Assembly: GCA_903813345.2 (NCBI GenBank)
Contig: CAIIXF020000001.1
Coordinates: 38,471,366 to 38,535,365, forward strand
From: Owenia fusiformis
Lineage: Eukaryota > Annelida > Polychaeta > Sabellida > Oweniidae
Length of the DNA: 64,000 nucleotides
Reading direction: 5' to 3'
Positions within the stretch are counted from its first letter, which is position 1, and every line of letters begins with the position of its first letter. Shown piece after piece: positions 23,001 to 35,600 of the stretch. Both the position numbers and the translations under genes were made by a program. Below the pieces are notes generated by a model. It made no database searches. It was not told where the DNA came from and worked only from the letters and a program-made list of their open reading frames with translations.

Positions 23001-24922
23001 TAGGTGTCAAAACTGCTAAAAAATAATGTAGTTGTTACAATTATTTGCTTGGATAAACATGATATTACATTTCTTCATTGATTAATTGGATTTAGTTGGA
23101 ATTGAAGTTCGACCAACGAACAAGGCAATGCAATCAACAACTCTTGCAAATGTGAACGCGAGTCGTAAAGACAGAAAGTACAAGAATCGTGATCAATGTA
23201 AAGTATAATATTTTAGACACATCTTTGAATATCGGGTAGGAGCAACATTCCAAAATGAAGAAGAATCATTTAGAACACTTGATTTGTTGCCAATATATCA
23301 ATTGCGTCTCAAATGAATGAAAAAAAGGTATCGCGGGTCGTTAAAGCCGATGAGTGAAAACATATTATTATTGACGCATCGAGATCGCTCAATATAACGG
23401 TAAGTGAATAGGATACGTCGAGGAAAATAAGCTATTTCGACGCTTGAAATAATCTAATTACGCTTATTAATAATTACGCGTGGCTATAAACACAAGTGTT
23501 GTGTAGAACAAAAACAAGAAAACTGAACGACCTATTAAGGAACTGTACTTCAGTTTCAAAGTGTTCAAGATATTTTCGCATCTTCAAAAACACAAATTTT
23601 ATATTTTAGGCTATCCATATTTTGTCAGATATCTCCAATTCATATTACAGGGAAAACATGTTTCCGAAAAGAATTTACACTCGCTACTCAAAATGAGGCA
23701 TGGACACAAGTACAGAGAATAGCCTAGGGAAGGCATCTATCTAATAGTGGCTTTTCCATATAGCTTTGAAATCTCGTTAAGGTCTCGTTTTAATGAGATT
23801 TGGAGATCTGCATTTTTAACCACTAAAGACTAATACTTTCTTCTATTTGAATTCTGTTCGTAATTTTCTATCAAAACAACTAAGTTTTTGCACTGTTATT
23901 AACCTATATTCAAATTCTAGAGATTTTCAAGTTTTCTAAAAATGGTCGGGCTAAATCCCGATGTTGAAAAACCTTCAAAAGTTCATTTACTTTTACAAGG
24001 ATCACAATTTTAATGTGAAATCACAATCTATATGTCAATAATAGTTACATTCTAATGGTGTTTTAAGTTGATTCAAATGGTATTACTTGTTAAATCAAGA
24101 GATTAAGTGACTCTTGTCATGTTATTTAGCCCTGCCTATACCCATGATGCCATCTATTTTTCCATTTATATGGAAAGGGTCTTAACGTGTGGCTAGCCAT
24201 GCTTTACCAAGATGAATAAATGCACGTAAACCTTTGGTTTGTAAAATCGTTTATTAAAGTAGAATACGTAATGCTTGATTTCTCGGTAATTAGACGGACC
24301 AATTTCATCTTTGTATTTAACGACATTTTAGATGATGATTTTTTATTACTATGCCCCTCATAGTAGTACTTGAATCATGACAATAGAACGCATGGAACAT
24401 CGTTGAATTCCAAGCAGATATAAATGTGACACAAGTCGTATTTTATAAATCCTGAGGAAGGTAACGGTTAATGTATGTTCCACTAATGAAAACTTTTGTT
24501 TCTTCTATAATTATTTTATTTATTTTAATATCAAATAAAAACAATTTACATACAGTTACATTCAATACATACATACAATGTACACTACAATACAGATCAA
24601 CAGAAAATGAATACATGAAAAATGAATGGGACGGATATTCATATTTGGCTATTGCACATCATAATGTGCATATGTGCCATGTGGAATTGTCACTATTCAT
24701 TCATCTCAATTATAGGCTCCAAACAGCACTTAAATCCATTAATAAGTGTTCATTGTCACAGACTTTATTACAATTTGTTTGTTGTTTGAGACGTTTCGAA
24801 TGCAAACTGCATCCATGATCACTTGAAAACAGTTGAAATGAATACAGGTAAATCTACCACTACGTCATTAAACCTTAACAACGTCAAAAAATAATTAATT
24901 GCTATGGCAATATAACTTCATC
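23001..24922. other. Gene-free AT-rich spacer
   Basis: I see no exon, RNA gene or clear repeat in this stretch. The longest frame (24471-24818, plus) is AT-rich with no recognisable motif and no good splice context. Confidence 0.45.
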
Positions 24923-25440
24923 TCACAAGCGATCTAGATTGAAGTTGCCCATGTCTCTATTAAAGTTTTTATGTTTTCTAATGTGAATGGCTTCTCTTAT
25001 CAACCTATTGTTTCTGTTCCTTTCTGTGCTAACTATTTTATAATTGTTCCAATCAATATCGTGGTTATCTTGGAGAATATGATCTGTTATCGCTGATTTA
25101 TTAAAGCTCTTTTTTATTGTTTCTAGACGTAGTGACTCTTTTTCTTATATGCTTTTGTTTTGTGTTCATTGATGCGAGTGCCAAGAGGTCTACTTGTTTC
25201 TCCTACGTGTATGTAACTTTTATTACAATTGTTGCATGGAACTTGATATACCACGTTCGCTTTGCGATCCTGTTTGACCTTATCTTTAGGATATTTCGAA
25301 GTGTTTGCATAGGTTTAAAAGCTACTTCGATATTTTTTCTTCATTATTCTTCTAATTTGCTCTGATACATTTTTCACATAGGGTATGGTTACTACCTTTT
25401 TTATTTCTGTCTTGGGCTTAGTGGAACATCAATTGTGAAT
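24923..25440 (-). mobile_element. 3' end of a Penelope-like retroelement: GIY-YIG endonuclease domain, frame-broken
   Basis: Minus-strand frames read PYVKNVSEQIRRIMKKKYRS, then ANVVYQVPCNNCNKSYIHVG ETSRPLGTRINEHK, then AITDHILQDNHDIDWNN and a terminal NLDRL stop. The V(P)C..C...YIGET.R.L..R..EH signature with the preceding SE.IRRI.KK segment is the GIY-YIG endonuclease found at the C-terminus of Penelope-like and related retroelements. The frame is broken near 25310 and 25135, and no reverse transcriptase lies upstream, so this is a 5'-truncated dead copy. Confidence 0.8.
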
Positions 25441-25582
25441 TTGAGCTTAGTGGAATATCACTTGTGGAAAATGCACAAGCATTCACCTCAACGGAATTAA
25501 ATATTTGTATAATATCACAAGTTCCTTCACGGAAGGCAGGAAGGCATATAATAGCTTGATGAGAGAGATGGGAAGATAGTAG

Positions 25583-26728
25583 CTACTCTAAAATCAGATG
25601 AGATACTTCATTAATATCTACATGTACATCTAACCATTCTTGACATGTTTTTATCGGTCTGAACTTATCTGGCAACTCCCTTAAATAATTGTGAAACATT
25701 ACATACGAAGCATTGTCAGAAAATGTTCTCACAAATGTGAACTGCCGTTCGGGTGGCAGCTGCTTATCAATGGTATCATATTCATCAAAGTCCGACTGTA
25801 CAGCAATGTCTATGGCTGACGAGATGAAATCACTACACGCAGTTGAACACGTATCAATCCACTGTTCTGGTTGATCACGATTTACAGCTACTATATCTGG
25901 ATTTGTTTCAAGCATTCCGTCGACCCGTTTCATCATAGCAAATGTCTTCTCTCGTTGAATGAAGTCACCATCAAATTGCATACTTTCATTTATGTCTCTA
26001 AATCGACGTCCACTGGACAACGAATCCAGTTTAATAGGTTTTATAACATCAACTGTACCGTTATTGGATTGAAAATGACATGACACTTTTGACTGGTATT
26101 TCCTTTTATTTATCTGTCCATGTTGTGAGGAGTTTGCGTATGAAGAAGAAAAACTTGACGTCATCTTACTCCGTACACCTTCGTCAGGAGGTCGAGTTTC
26201 GTTGACAACACCATGATCATTCAGACATATCCTTTTGATTCTTTTCTTTATACGGTCTTCATTATACAATGAATTATTCAGGGCAAACCTGTTAGAGAAC
26301 GTATCATTCTGTAAAATTGGTGTCTTTTCTTCACCGCCTTGCCAGGTGGAAGTTGATCTCGATAAGTTACGTAATGAACGTTCGATGTTCATCGGTGAAT
26401 CACTGGAATTTTCATTTAGGCTGGATGTTACTTTATTTAGAACCTTGCTACTTAACTTCAGTGGTTTAGATGGTAGTGTATCCAATGGTTTCAACATAAA
26501 GTTCCTCTGTTTAGCTTCACCATCATGTGTGTTTGGTTTATACGTCTTCCAGTGTGCCTTTGCTAATGATTCAACACGCTTCCAGTTCGCAACACCTCGT
26601 TTGATTTCATCAAGACGTTGACGCTTCGCTTTATTACTCACAGAGGTAGAAGGGACGCTATTCTGGGCTATTTTCTTGGCTTCATCTTCTCTCATCATTA
26701 CTGTGTTCATCAGTATTCGAGTTGACAT
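25583..26728 (-). CDS. Uncharacterised protein of 381 residues encoded by one long exon
   Basis: I do not recognise this protein. The frame runs from ATG at 26728 to a stop at 25583. The first 60 residues are basic (AKRQRLDEIKRGVANWKRVE, a possible bipartite nuclear signal KRQR...KR). The middle is Ser/Asn-rich and probably disordered. A second basic patch, RIKKRIKRICL, lies near residue 170. The last 110 residues are acidic and better ordered (SSAIDIAVQSDFDEYD, then EWLDVHVDINEVSHLILE). Codon use and length argue for a real gene in otherwise gene-poor DNA. An acceptor-like CACAACAG lies just upstream of the ATG, so 5' exons may exist. A nuclear role is only suggested by the basic patches. 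Confidence 0.6.
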   Translation of the reverse strand: MSTRILMNTVMMREDEAKKIAQNSVPSTSVSNKAKRQRLDEIKRGVANWKRVESLAKAHWKTYKPNTHDGEAKQRNFMLKPLDTLPSKPLKLSSKVLNKVTSSLNENSSDSPMNIERSLRNLSRSTSTWQGGEEKTPILQNDTFSNRFALNNSLYNEDRIKKRIKRICLNDHGVVNETRPPDEGVRSKMTSSFSSSYANSSQHGQINKRKYQSKVSCHFQSNNGTVDVIKPIKLDSLSSGRRFRDINESMQFDGDFIQREKTFAMMKRVDGMLETNPDIVAVNRDQPEQWIDTCSTACSDFISSAIDIAVQSDFDEYDTIDKQLPPERQFTFVRTFSDNASYVMFHNYLRELPDKFRPIKTCQEWLDVHVDINEVSHLILE

Positions 26729-27257
26729 AACGTCTGTTGTGTTGGTTCGGATCTTAGCGGCGTTGACTCAAATTCTTATCTATTGGATTGATGTTCGATT
26801 GATCCGAAGATGAAGAAAAGACTATATTCTCTTAATGTTTGTATTGTTTGTATTTGTTTTCCTTTGCGTATCCAGTAACTTTTCAAACAAAAGTTCAAAG
26901 TCTTGTATTTACAATCCATTTGGTATTATCTCAAAAGAGTGGCATCATAGTACTTATGTGATCAATTAAAACAACACTAATTCTATATATTCTGTATCAA
27001 AATCCGAAATATCATTGGATTGAATTGTTTATATTTGATATGGTGGTATCTAGATACAGGTCTAGAATATACGTCGAATAATAAATTAATCGTTTTGTAT
27101 CGGTAAACGGCTTAATGGTAATGTGGGTATTAGTTGAGCTAAGTAGCCAATATGAAAGACGCTATTTACACGAGTAATATTGAATATACCATTGGAAAGA
27201 AATAGATGTCAGGAGTATAACATCATGATAAACCATGACATCTCATTTCTTCTCAGC

Positions 27258-27600
27258 CCTGAAGTGAAACAGAAAGATGCTATGAGTATCAGAATGGGAG
27301 TATAAATGCGATAATAATGATGAATTATCATATTGTTAAATAGATGATCAAAATAGGACTTTCTCGATTGGGGAACAACATGAAGCACCAAGCAACCATC
27401 GTATGAAACTTTGAACTTGGTGTAATTCAGAGTGTGTTCCACATACGCAGTACTCTCCCCTTCCAAAAGTTGCATTACAACCAAGTGTCAAATAACTTTC
27501 TACGTTTACCTCAATTGAATCACACTTTTCAGCCAGGGTTTTCAGCTTAGATATACTTCTATTGTTTTCTCCAGAGTAATCCTGCTTGATCGCATCATGC
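27258..27600 (-). other. Exon-like segments upstream of the 381-residue ORF
   Basis: A segment at about 27598-27512 lies between an AG and a GTAAAC donor and reads HDAIKQDYSGENNRSISKLK on the minus strand. Just beyond it a 91-codon frame (27484-27209) contains STAYVEHTLNYTKFKVSYDG. Both look more protein-like than the surroundings. They could be 5' exons of the gene at 25.6-26.7 kb or a separate small gene, but I could not join them in phase. Confidence 0.25.
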
Positions 27601-29601
27601 TATTACAGAAGGCATAAATGAAACCATTCAGTATTCTTTGAATTATATTGAATATATCAAAAGCGCAGTACCCCCTAGTTGGATGTAGTAAAGTACACTA
27701 AAATGAAGTTTAATGAAAATGAAAGGAATAACACTAGTGATCTACATACCTGCACTTTACTTTGAATTATTCAAATTCAAACAAAAAGATAAGACTAAAC
27801 ATTTTAACTCCTGGAAGAGGAGTGAACTTAAATATACCTTGACTGAACAGTTTACTTAGTTTTTTTAAACATGCAACTTGCATTGATGTTTTACGAATAC
27901 TAATCCGAGATATGTAGCATTTTAAATCAAAAACTCAAGAGTAGAATATGCAACCGATATCTGTCATTTATATCCTTATAAATAAATTAACTTTTTGACA
28001 AAGACATTACAAGATAGTATATCTCCATGCAAGAAAAGTGCATTGGAAAAAGTGCATGCTAATAAGATTGATTGGACAATGAAATAGACTATGACATACC
28101 AACAAAATAATGCGTTTTTTAATTGTCCCTGAGAAATTGAACTCTCAAGTTTGACAGTTTTGGTGGCTTTCTCAATATATTTTAATCATTCGTATGAATT
28201 GGCTTTTGTTAAATATGTTTTTTGTTTCTGAATATTTTATGTCAAATGTTACCCTTCGTAGTTTATTTTAATTGAATATCGATGTGTTTTTCCATTTTCG
28301 TTGACTTGTTCTTCACTACGTTCCGCAGGGAGTCGAATGAGGAGAGATGTACGTTAAATGATGGTATAGAGGTCCGTGCTGGGTAAATCATGTTTATCAT
28401 TGGTAGTCATTTTGATAGATGGCGGTAGTAAAAGACTGGATATGCTTGGTCTGTAATTGAGACTCTTGAACTAACTACAGTAAAACATGTAGATCCGAAC
28501 AATTGGCCAATCAGAACACCTTCCAATCTAGTAAACAGTCATATTTGAAATATTGTCTAATGTCAACTATAAATATTTATTGAGAATGTGCTCATATTTC
28601 TTCAAAGTCCAGAATCTCGCAAATGCAAAAACCTTGAAATATGAACACCTTCTAATCTTTATCCGAACGTTTTTAGATGGTCTCTGTGACGTTCGGGTTA
28701 GACAGGTTTTACTGTAGTAGTAACTCTTTATACGAATTAAATAAAATGAACTGCATTTAAACGAAACAATTTGGTTTTTAGTCGAATAATATTTCTTTTG
28801 TCAATACATTTAATCCCATGGAATCCAATAGGTCCTTTCAAATTTTGCACAATATAATAGTATAATACCATAATACGTTCACGATGTATTGACCTGTAAC
28901 GTACTACTCCTTTAACATTAGTTACAAGTTGCAGTTCGACATAAAAACGCAGTTGGTCCTTACCTTAAGTCGATTATCCTGACAAAAACGAGAACCCAAA
29001 ATAGTCGATTAATTCGAAATATTACAGATAAAATTGTATAACAAATAAAAAACACAAAATGCCAGTTTAGTTTAATACGTGACAAGTTCTAGCTAACATA
29101 GTACACAGCAGTCAGAATGAAGAAAAGACCACTCAAAGTTGAATAGTATAAATCAGCTTAAATGAGATCACATTTCATTTTCTTTCACAAAGGAGTTTTC
29201 ACTTCTAAAATAATATGACTAGGCTATCGATGATTAATCATGTTAGAAGTGGAGTATTATGTATAAATAGAGAGAGGGGTAAATACACACGACGACAATT
29301 GGAAGTCCTTAACCACATTGATCCTTCAGAAAGCACAGAAGAAACTGTTGGATATGTCGATATTATACAACACTCAACCGCTATGATTAATAACTGTTTA
29401 ACGAAATAGAACCTCATCAATGAGTGTCGAATGCAGAATGACATTATTCAAAAATGAAGGTCACTAATGACTACCATTTTAAGGCATTTTATTCGAAACG
29501 CATCAGGAAGAGCATACACGTTACAACAATTTTTGCTGATTCTATGATTGTACTAATGATAATGAAATAAGGTACCATGGTACAAGTACTCCTAAAAAGG
29601 C
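27601..29601. other. Spacer with one pogo-like MITE
   Basis: Apart from the MITE at 28478-28714 I see no feature I can support. A 64-codon plus-strand frame at 29215-29409 starts with ATG but lacks splice partners and could lie in the 5' region of the following gene. Confidence 0.45.
28478..28714. mobile_element. Pogo-like MITE, CAGTAAAAC termini, TA flanks
   Basis: The left end reads CAGTAAAACATGTAGATCCG and the right end is the inverse of CAGTAAAACCTGTCTAACCC, each next to TA. CAGTAAAACCTGT ends with TA target sites are typical of pogo/Tigger-type elements. The element is 237 bp and non-coding. A second short relative is at 49561-49685. Confidence 0.7.
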
Positions 29602-32600
29602 ATGATATCCAGGATAAAACCAATTGACAGAAATGCCATCGCAACGAAGGATAAGCAGGTCAGCAGATCTGGCTTACAATCCAGATCAAATGGCCAATCA
29701 AAGGAGAGGCATACAACGACTAGAGACAAGTCATCCGCTCATCAAAGGTATTTGATTGAATGTATATATTTGGAATTTAATATTTTCACGTGTTCGATCA
29801 TGATCAATATTGTTACCGTGGTAACCTGAGACAATCTTCAAATAAATAATGAAACGTACTATAAATCATCGAGTTTGGATTATTACCGCTCATCAAAGGT
29901 ATTTGATTGAATGTATATATTTGGAATTTAATAGTTTCACGTGTTCGATCATGATCAATATTGTTACCGTGGTAACCTGAGACAATCTTCAAATAAATAA
30001 TGAAACGTACTATAAATCATCGAGTTTGGATTATTACCACGAAGCTTAGTTAACATTCAAAACCAATTAATGTTAAAAATGGGTATTTTTCGTGTAATTG
30101 AAAATAGCTAAAACTAAAATTATTTTTTCTAATTGTTTTATGTATTTTAAAATAATATGCCTTTATCTTTATTCGGTCAGCATACTTATTGATCAGTCCG
30201 GTTGTAAATAACTTTGAAAATTCGCTCATAAGTTGTGAATTTCGTGAATTTGCTGATGTAACAGGACAACACGCCCGTGAAAACATGTCATTTGTCAGTT
30301 ATAAATGGTCGCATCTTTTCATTTTGGTTCTTTTGGCATAGAAAACATTCAGTCAGAGTGTGATGACAGCAGTGTATTTGCTTCTCACCTACTACCGATT
30401 ATATATACCCATTATAGTAAGTGTACAATTTATTCTGTGAAAAACGTCACGGTCGTTAAAACAGGCCCAGGCGGCAGTAGGGAAACTCGAGATATATTAA
30501 TTATCCGTGGTTATAAAGTCTTTAGTTCAGTTTATCAGACCAAAGTGTTACAAATCGTGATAATAGTTGTGATTGAATTATAATGAACATGATCTGAAAA
30601 GTTCTGAAAAATCACAGTTTTGCTTGTGAAAAACGACCGTGGTGTTACTCATATATTGACAGTAGTCTTGTTTGAAATGGGGCAATTTTCAAGAAAACAA
30701 TGTGACCACTCCCTCATAACATAAAAGGATTTTCGAAATAACAAGCATTACCTCATCTATGAACTGATATTGTGCGAAACTGTGACAATCGTCACGCGTG
30801 AAAAACGTCACGGTTATAGCATTGAACTCAAAGCAGTAATTAGCCATTTTTATAAATCCCAGATGCATTGATTTAATTTGATATTATGACCCATATTCTT
30901 AAAACACATGTTTTAAAGTTATTCAGTGATTACGCATAAAGATCAATTTATAGGCAAGGAAACGATAACACCAAACGAATTTGCCCTTTTGTAAATGTGC
31001 TTTTTACATTTTGTACGTCTTTACAGTAATACGTAACATGCAAGCAAATGACAAGTTATTTGGGAATTCCGTAAGCATAATTTATCGGAAAAGTCATAAC
31101 AAAAAATGTTATATGAAGACCATTAAAGCCCAAAATAGTTGACCCTCAGTAAATAACATTTCGTTCAGTGTATTCCCGGGGATTGCTGAATTCAATCATA
31201 AAGTCACTTGATGTTTGCATTCGGTTTTCTTTTCAATGAATGCAATTATTATTAATGGAGAACAGCATAAACCGAAAACTCTAGTTAAGTAATATGAACG
31301 ATTACAGCTTTTCAACGATGTTTTCGTGTTATAATTGATTTTTATCTATTTCAATTCCATTTGCACGATCTGTATATGATCTGTAATATTCAATATGCCT
31401 AGCTTTGCGAAACGCAATTCGTTGGGAAAGAGATAGAGAAAAGCAAAATCAAAGCAATCCCCTAGAATATCAAAGAATATGTAAGGCAAGCAATGCAAAA
31501 AACACTCCTCTTTGAAATATATCGCCAACCGACTAGCAAAAGAAATCAGCACAAAATGCACGCTTCGAGAATGGAGGCAACAAAGCGAGATTAATTCTTT
31601 CAATGTTCTCTTTCTCTAAAACAAAACCGGGATAACCCATTGCAGTGAATATTAAACTTCCAGAACTTCAAAGAAAAAATGAAAATCACAGGAAAGAATT
31701 GAGTTTATGCTGAGAATTTTGTTATGTGATATCAGAAACCGTTGAAAAAGTATCGAGTCTGACAAAAATATCGTTCTAGGTCTAGCGACTTAACTCAGCT
31801 CGAATGAAGCAAAACATAACGATAAGAACGTTTCCAGTGGCCATGAAAAATGACCTTGTGATGAGATCGGGGCATCGATGAAGCGCTCCGCAGACAAAAG
31901 AAAATTTCATATTCACAGTGCAGATGAGTTTTATGCTTTGGCTACGTCAGACTTAAATACGTCATCAATATCATTCTTATATCTTTCAAATGATAACGTA
32001 CAATCAAGTAGAGTTACCATTTATTTTAAATGAAAAAGTATCTCTTTAATTTGAAATCTTCAAAAGGGACTTTTCTAATGCATGATTGAATACCTTTAAT
32101 GTCATTTGGAATGAACACGTACATGGTTGCCCTGCTGTTTGTGGTGCATGCAGGAAAGGCTTCACTACGTCACCCTGCAGTTGGTCTAAAAAGTAAACAC
32201 CCAAAGTAAAAGTTTCTCAAATTGTAAAAAACAAATCAAAGTGTCTTACCCCATACACTAAAAGAGATTAAAATGGAACTAGGGTGATTAGGTGCTTGAC
32301 GACAAGCCACGGTGTAAAAGCGCTGGTTTCTTGAATCAGTGAAAAGTTTTGGTGAAGTTGATTTAAAAAGATAAATAATGTGGTGTGCACATTGTTATTG
32401 AAAATAGAAAAGAGGTGTTCAGTACATATAAACTATGATTGCATACGAGTCCACATATGTAACATGTACGTAACTGCTTTTTCCTTGGAGAAAGTGAAAC
32501 ACGGCACGATTCTACTATTCATGCTTTATGTCGAGTTTTGTCGGAAAATTAAACATAAAGGTGATAATATAATACAAAAACACAAACTTGTTTCTCAATT

Positions 32601-35600
32601 CACCTAGCTATAGGCATCAAAATTACCATTCTTGAATTAAGACTTCTCTTAGGTGAACATAATAACTCATTGTCATTTGTTTCCAATTTTCTTGTGAAAA
32701 ACGACACGCGGAAAAATGGTGAACCAGCCAAATGATCATTGCTCCCAAAATAATTTTTTTCTATTCGTCTAAAGCATCATTTTTCATGACCGAATCGATT
32801 CATGTTCAAATAGGATCGATCCCTTTCAATTTTACTCAAATTAAAAACACAACGTATGAAAAAATCGAGAAAAATGATGGATTCGGATGTTTCATGTTGA
32901 CAAGTGATGCACATCAAAAGGAAAATACTTGAAGTCCAAATTCATTTATGATTTTAAAGGACAGGAGAGTAGCTTGAGGAAAGTCCTTGGTTTTTTGAAA
33001 ATGTTGCATTCTAATGTGAATATCTTGGCATATTAATCACGGGCTGAAACTGTGAAAATCGTCACGTTTGAGACGGGCCCTAATTTAAATTTGAAATTCG
33101 ACCTTGTTCCGTGGAGTTTACTTCAATGCTTTGGGTAACGTGTGTATAAATGTATATAGATACATACTACATGTCTATTTGAAAAAATCATTTTAATGCT
33201 TTTTTGAATTTTTAACAACTTTTTTTTCACACTTAAGCCGTTTTCAGTGAGAAGCGATGAGCACTATACTGTAAACCTAGGCTTTCAAGAGAACACCCGT
33301 GGTATCGATGAAGCTCTCTTGGAAAAAACGAAGACTATTGAAAAGGGCATCGAAAAATCAGAACAAATTATTTGTAACCATGGTCTCTCATTTCTGCTTC
33401 TCGACATTTTAACGTTTTTTCTATGGTAATCCGAGTCAGATCAAATAAGGGTACGTTGGGGGTTTATGAAAAAGACAACCAACATCAACTAATATTATGT
33501 GGATTCCATTTCTGATTGTCGCCTATTGTGGTTCTGATTAATCAGCTTACAACATCCCCCAAAACTCTTGCCCCGTTATCTTAATAACATTTGTTGTTGG
33601 TATATTCATAGTTTACTAAAGTCTTTAAAAGATAAGTAATGAGCTAATTGATCTGTCCATTCACATCACATGAAAGCTATAAACAGCAAAAACCCTGGGA
33701 TGAGATCGCGTATTTTGAAGTATGAACAATGAAAATAAGAACATTACTAATTTTACAACGAACCCATTCTTTTTGGGGTATTTTTCAAATGAACAGCGAC
33801 TTCATATATTTTTAAAACTCAAAATAAAAAGAACGTGCTTTGGTTCGTTGTGTCTCGAGCTTACTTGATCGATGGAATCTCATTCTGATTAGGCTATACG
33901 AAAATTTACCTGACTTAAAATCAGAACAAAATTTTGATTTTAAACTTTAAAGAAGGTAAACAAAGTAACAGAGTTCAGTATGCACTTATATATTTGCTTC
34001 AATTTTTTTAAGCCAATGCAAGTATTTGTTAAGTAAACTATATGCACTGGTAGCATGTTCTGGTTAACAAACATTTCAATGGATGGAAATGTGCAAATAG
34101 TTGTACTATAAATAATCTATTGGTGAATGTAAAGTACAGATTGTTATTGAAAAAGTCAAACTGTCGTCTCCTTTTTTGAATCATAATTCTAGACAGTGAT
34201 GAATGTTATGACTGAAACATTTCGATTTCGATTTGGAATTGGAATTTGGTGTGTCTTGGTTTGTGGACAGTTGCTATGCGTAGATATTCTTTCCCTTTTT
34301 TATATTCTGCAAGTGTTGCCACCTGATGAATAAAGTATATAATACATCACAATGGAATGGACATAAGGTAGATGTACATCGCATTGGTATGATGTAAATA
34401 TGTAAATATTTTTACATAACAATGGTATTATCATGAGTCTACAATATTCATGCATCAAAATGGTATACATGTTTATCCATACACAAAGTGTATATCACAA
34501 AGGTTTGATACACATATTCCATATTTACACTTCTTTTGTTTAAGGAGACATGAAACTTGGGATACTCTGATAGGATGGACAAACAAAGACGCAGATGATG
34601 GCAATTCTGGGGATTCGTCTGGTAACATAGCATTCTTTTTATCTAAGTTTTTTCTTTGAATTCTCAAATAATACGAAGCCTGCAAAAATAACTAAGGATA
34701 ATTGATAATCAGGGGATCCGTTGCAAAAACCTATTTTGAGTTATTGACAGACATTACTCTAGATTTTTTATAAGTAAAAGTCAACTGTTATTTAGATTAA
34801 TTATTCCTAATAAATGTTCCGTCGCTCATTTAATATACCTTCGCCCATTGTTATTATTTTTATTTGTTTATTCGCGTGAGACATGCAACTGAAATTAATT
34901 ATTCAACTGTGTTTCAGACTTTCAACAGTGGGTCGAGAAAAGGCAACAATTACAACAAAAGTTTGGTAAGTGTCGATTGTGCGTTCCCTTAATCAGTATT
35001 GTTCAAACTTTGCGAAAAAGATAAATTTAGCACACCAGGTCTCACATTTCAAGAATTTGTGTACCTGACTATTCACCCCTTAATAGAAAGTATTTGAAAA
35101 TAGCAAATCACAATAAGTTATATTTGTCTGTAAATTAACAATAAACAGTATGTTTACTCCAAAGGTATCGAGTTCATCGATGTGTTGCCTATTCTTGGAT
35201 TGAAATAAGGCCTCATGATCAATATAGTTTCAAGTGACCTCATGCTTTTAAACCACTTTGGCTAAAGTTGTAGTCTTAACCAATGTTATCAAGATGTGCT
35301 ATGTGAAATTTCTGCTTAAAATTCTATGAAGTGATCGTTTTTGAACACCTTTGAATTTACTGCCTTTTCCATAAAAAAAACATCGTGGAGATCAAAGCAT
35401 CTAGCAATAAAAGTGTTTAAAGCGTACTACACCCTATCAGCCTATGTAATTTTGTATTGCAAAATAAGGAAAGTCAATTCAACCGTGATGAATAAAGTTT
35501 TTACCTCAGATAGTCAAACAATATTGTCTAGGATATTTAGAGAATAATTATGAATTTATTGTTGTATTTTATTATCTATTTGTAAAACGTTTGTCTAAGG

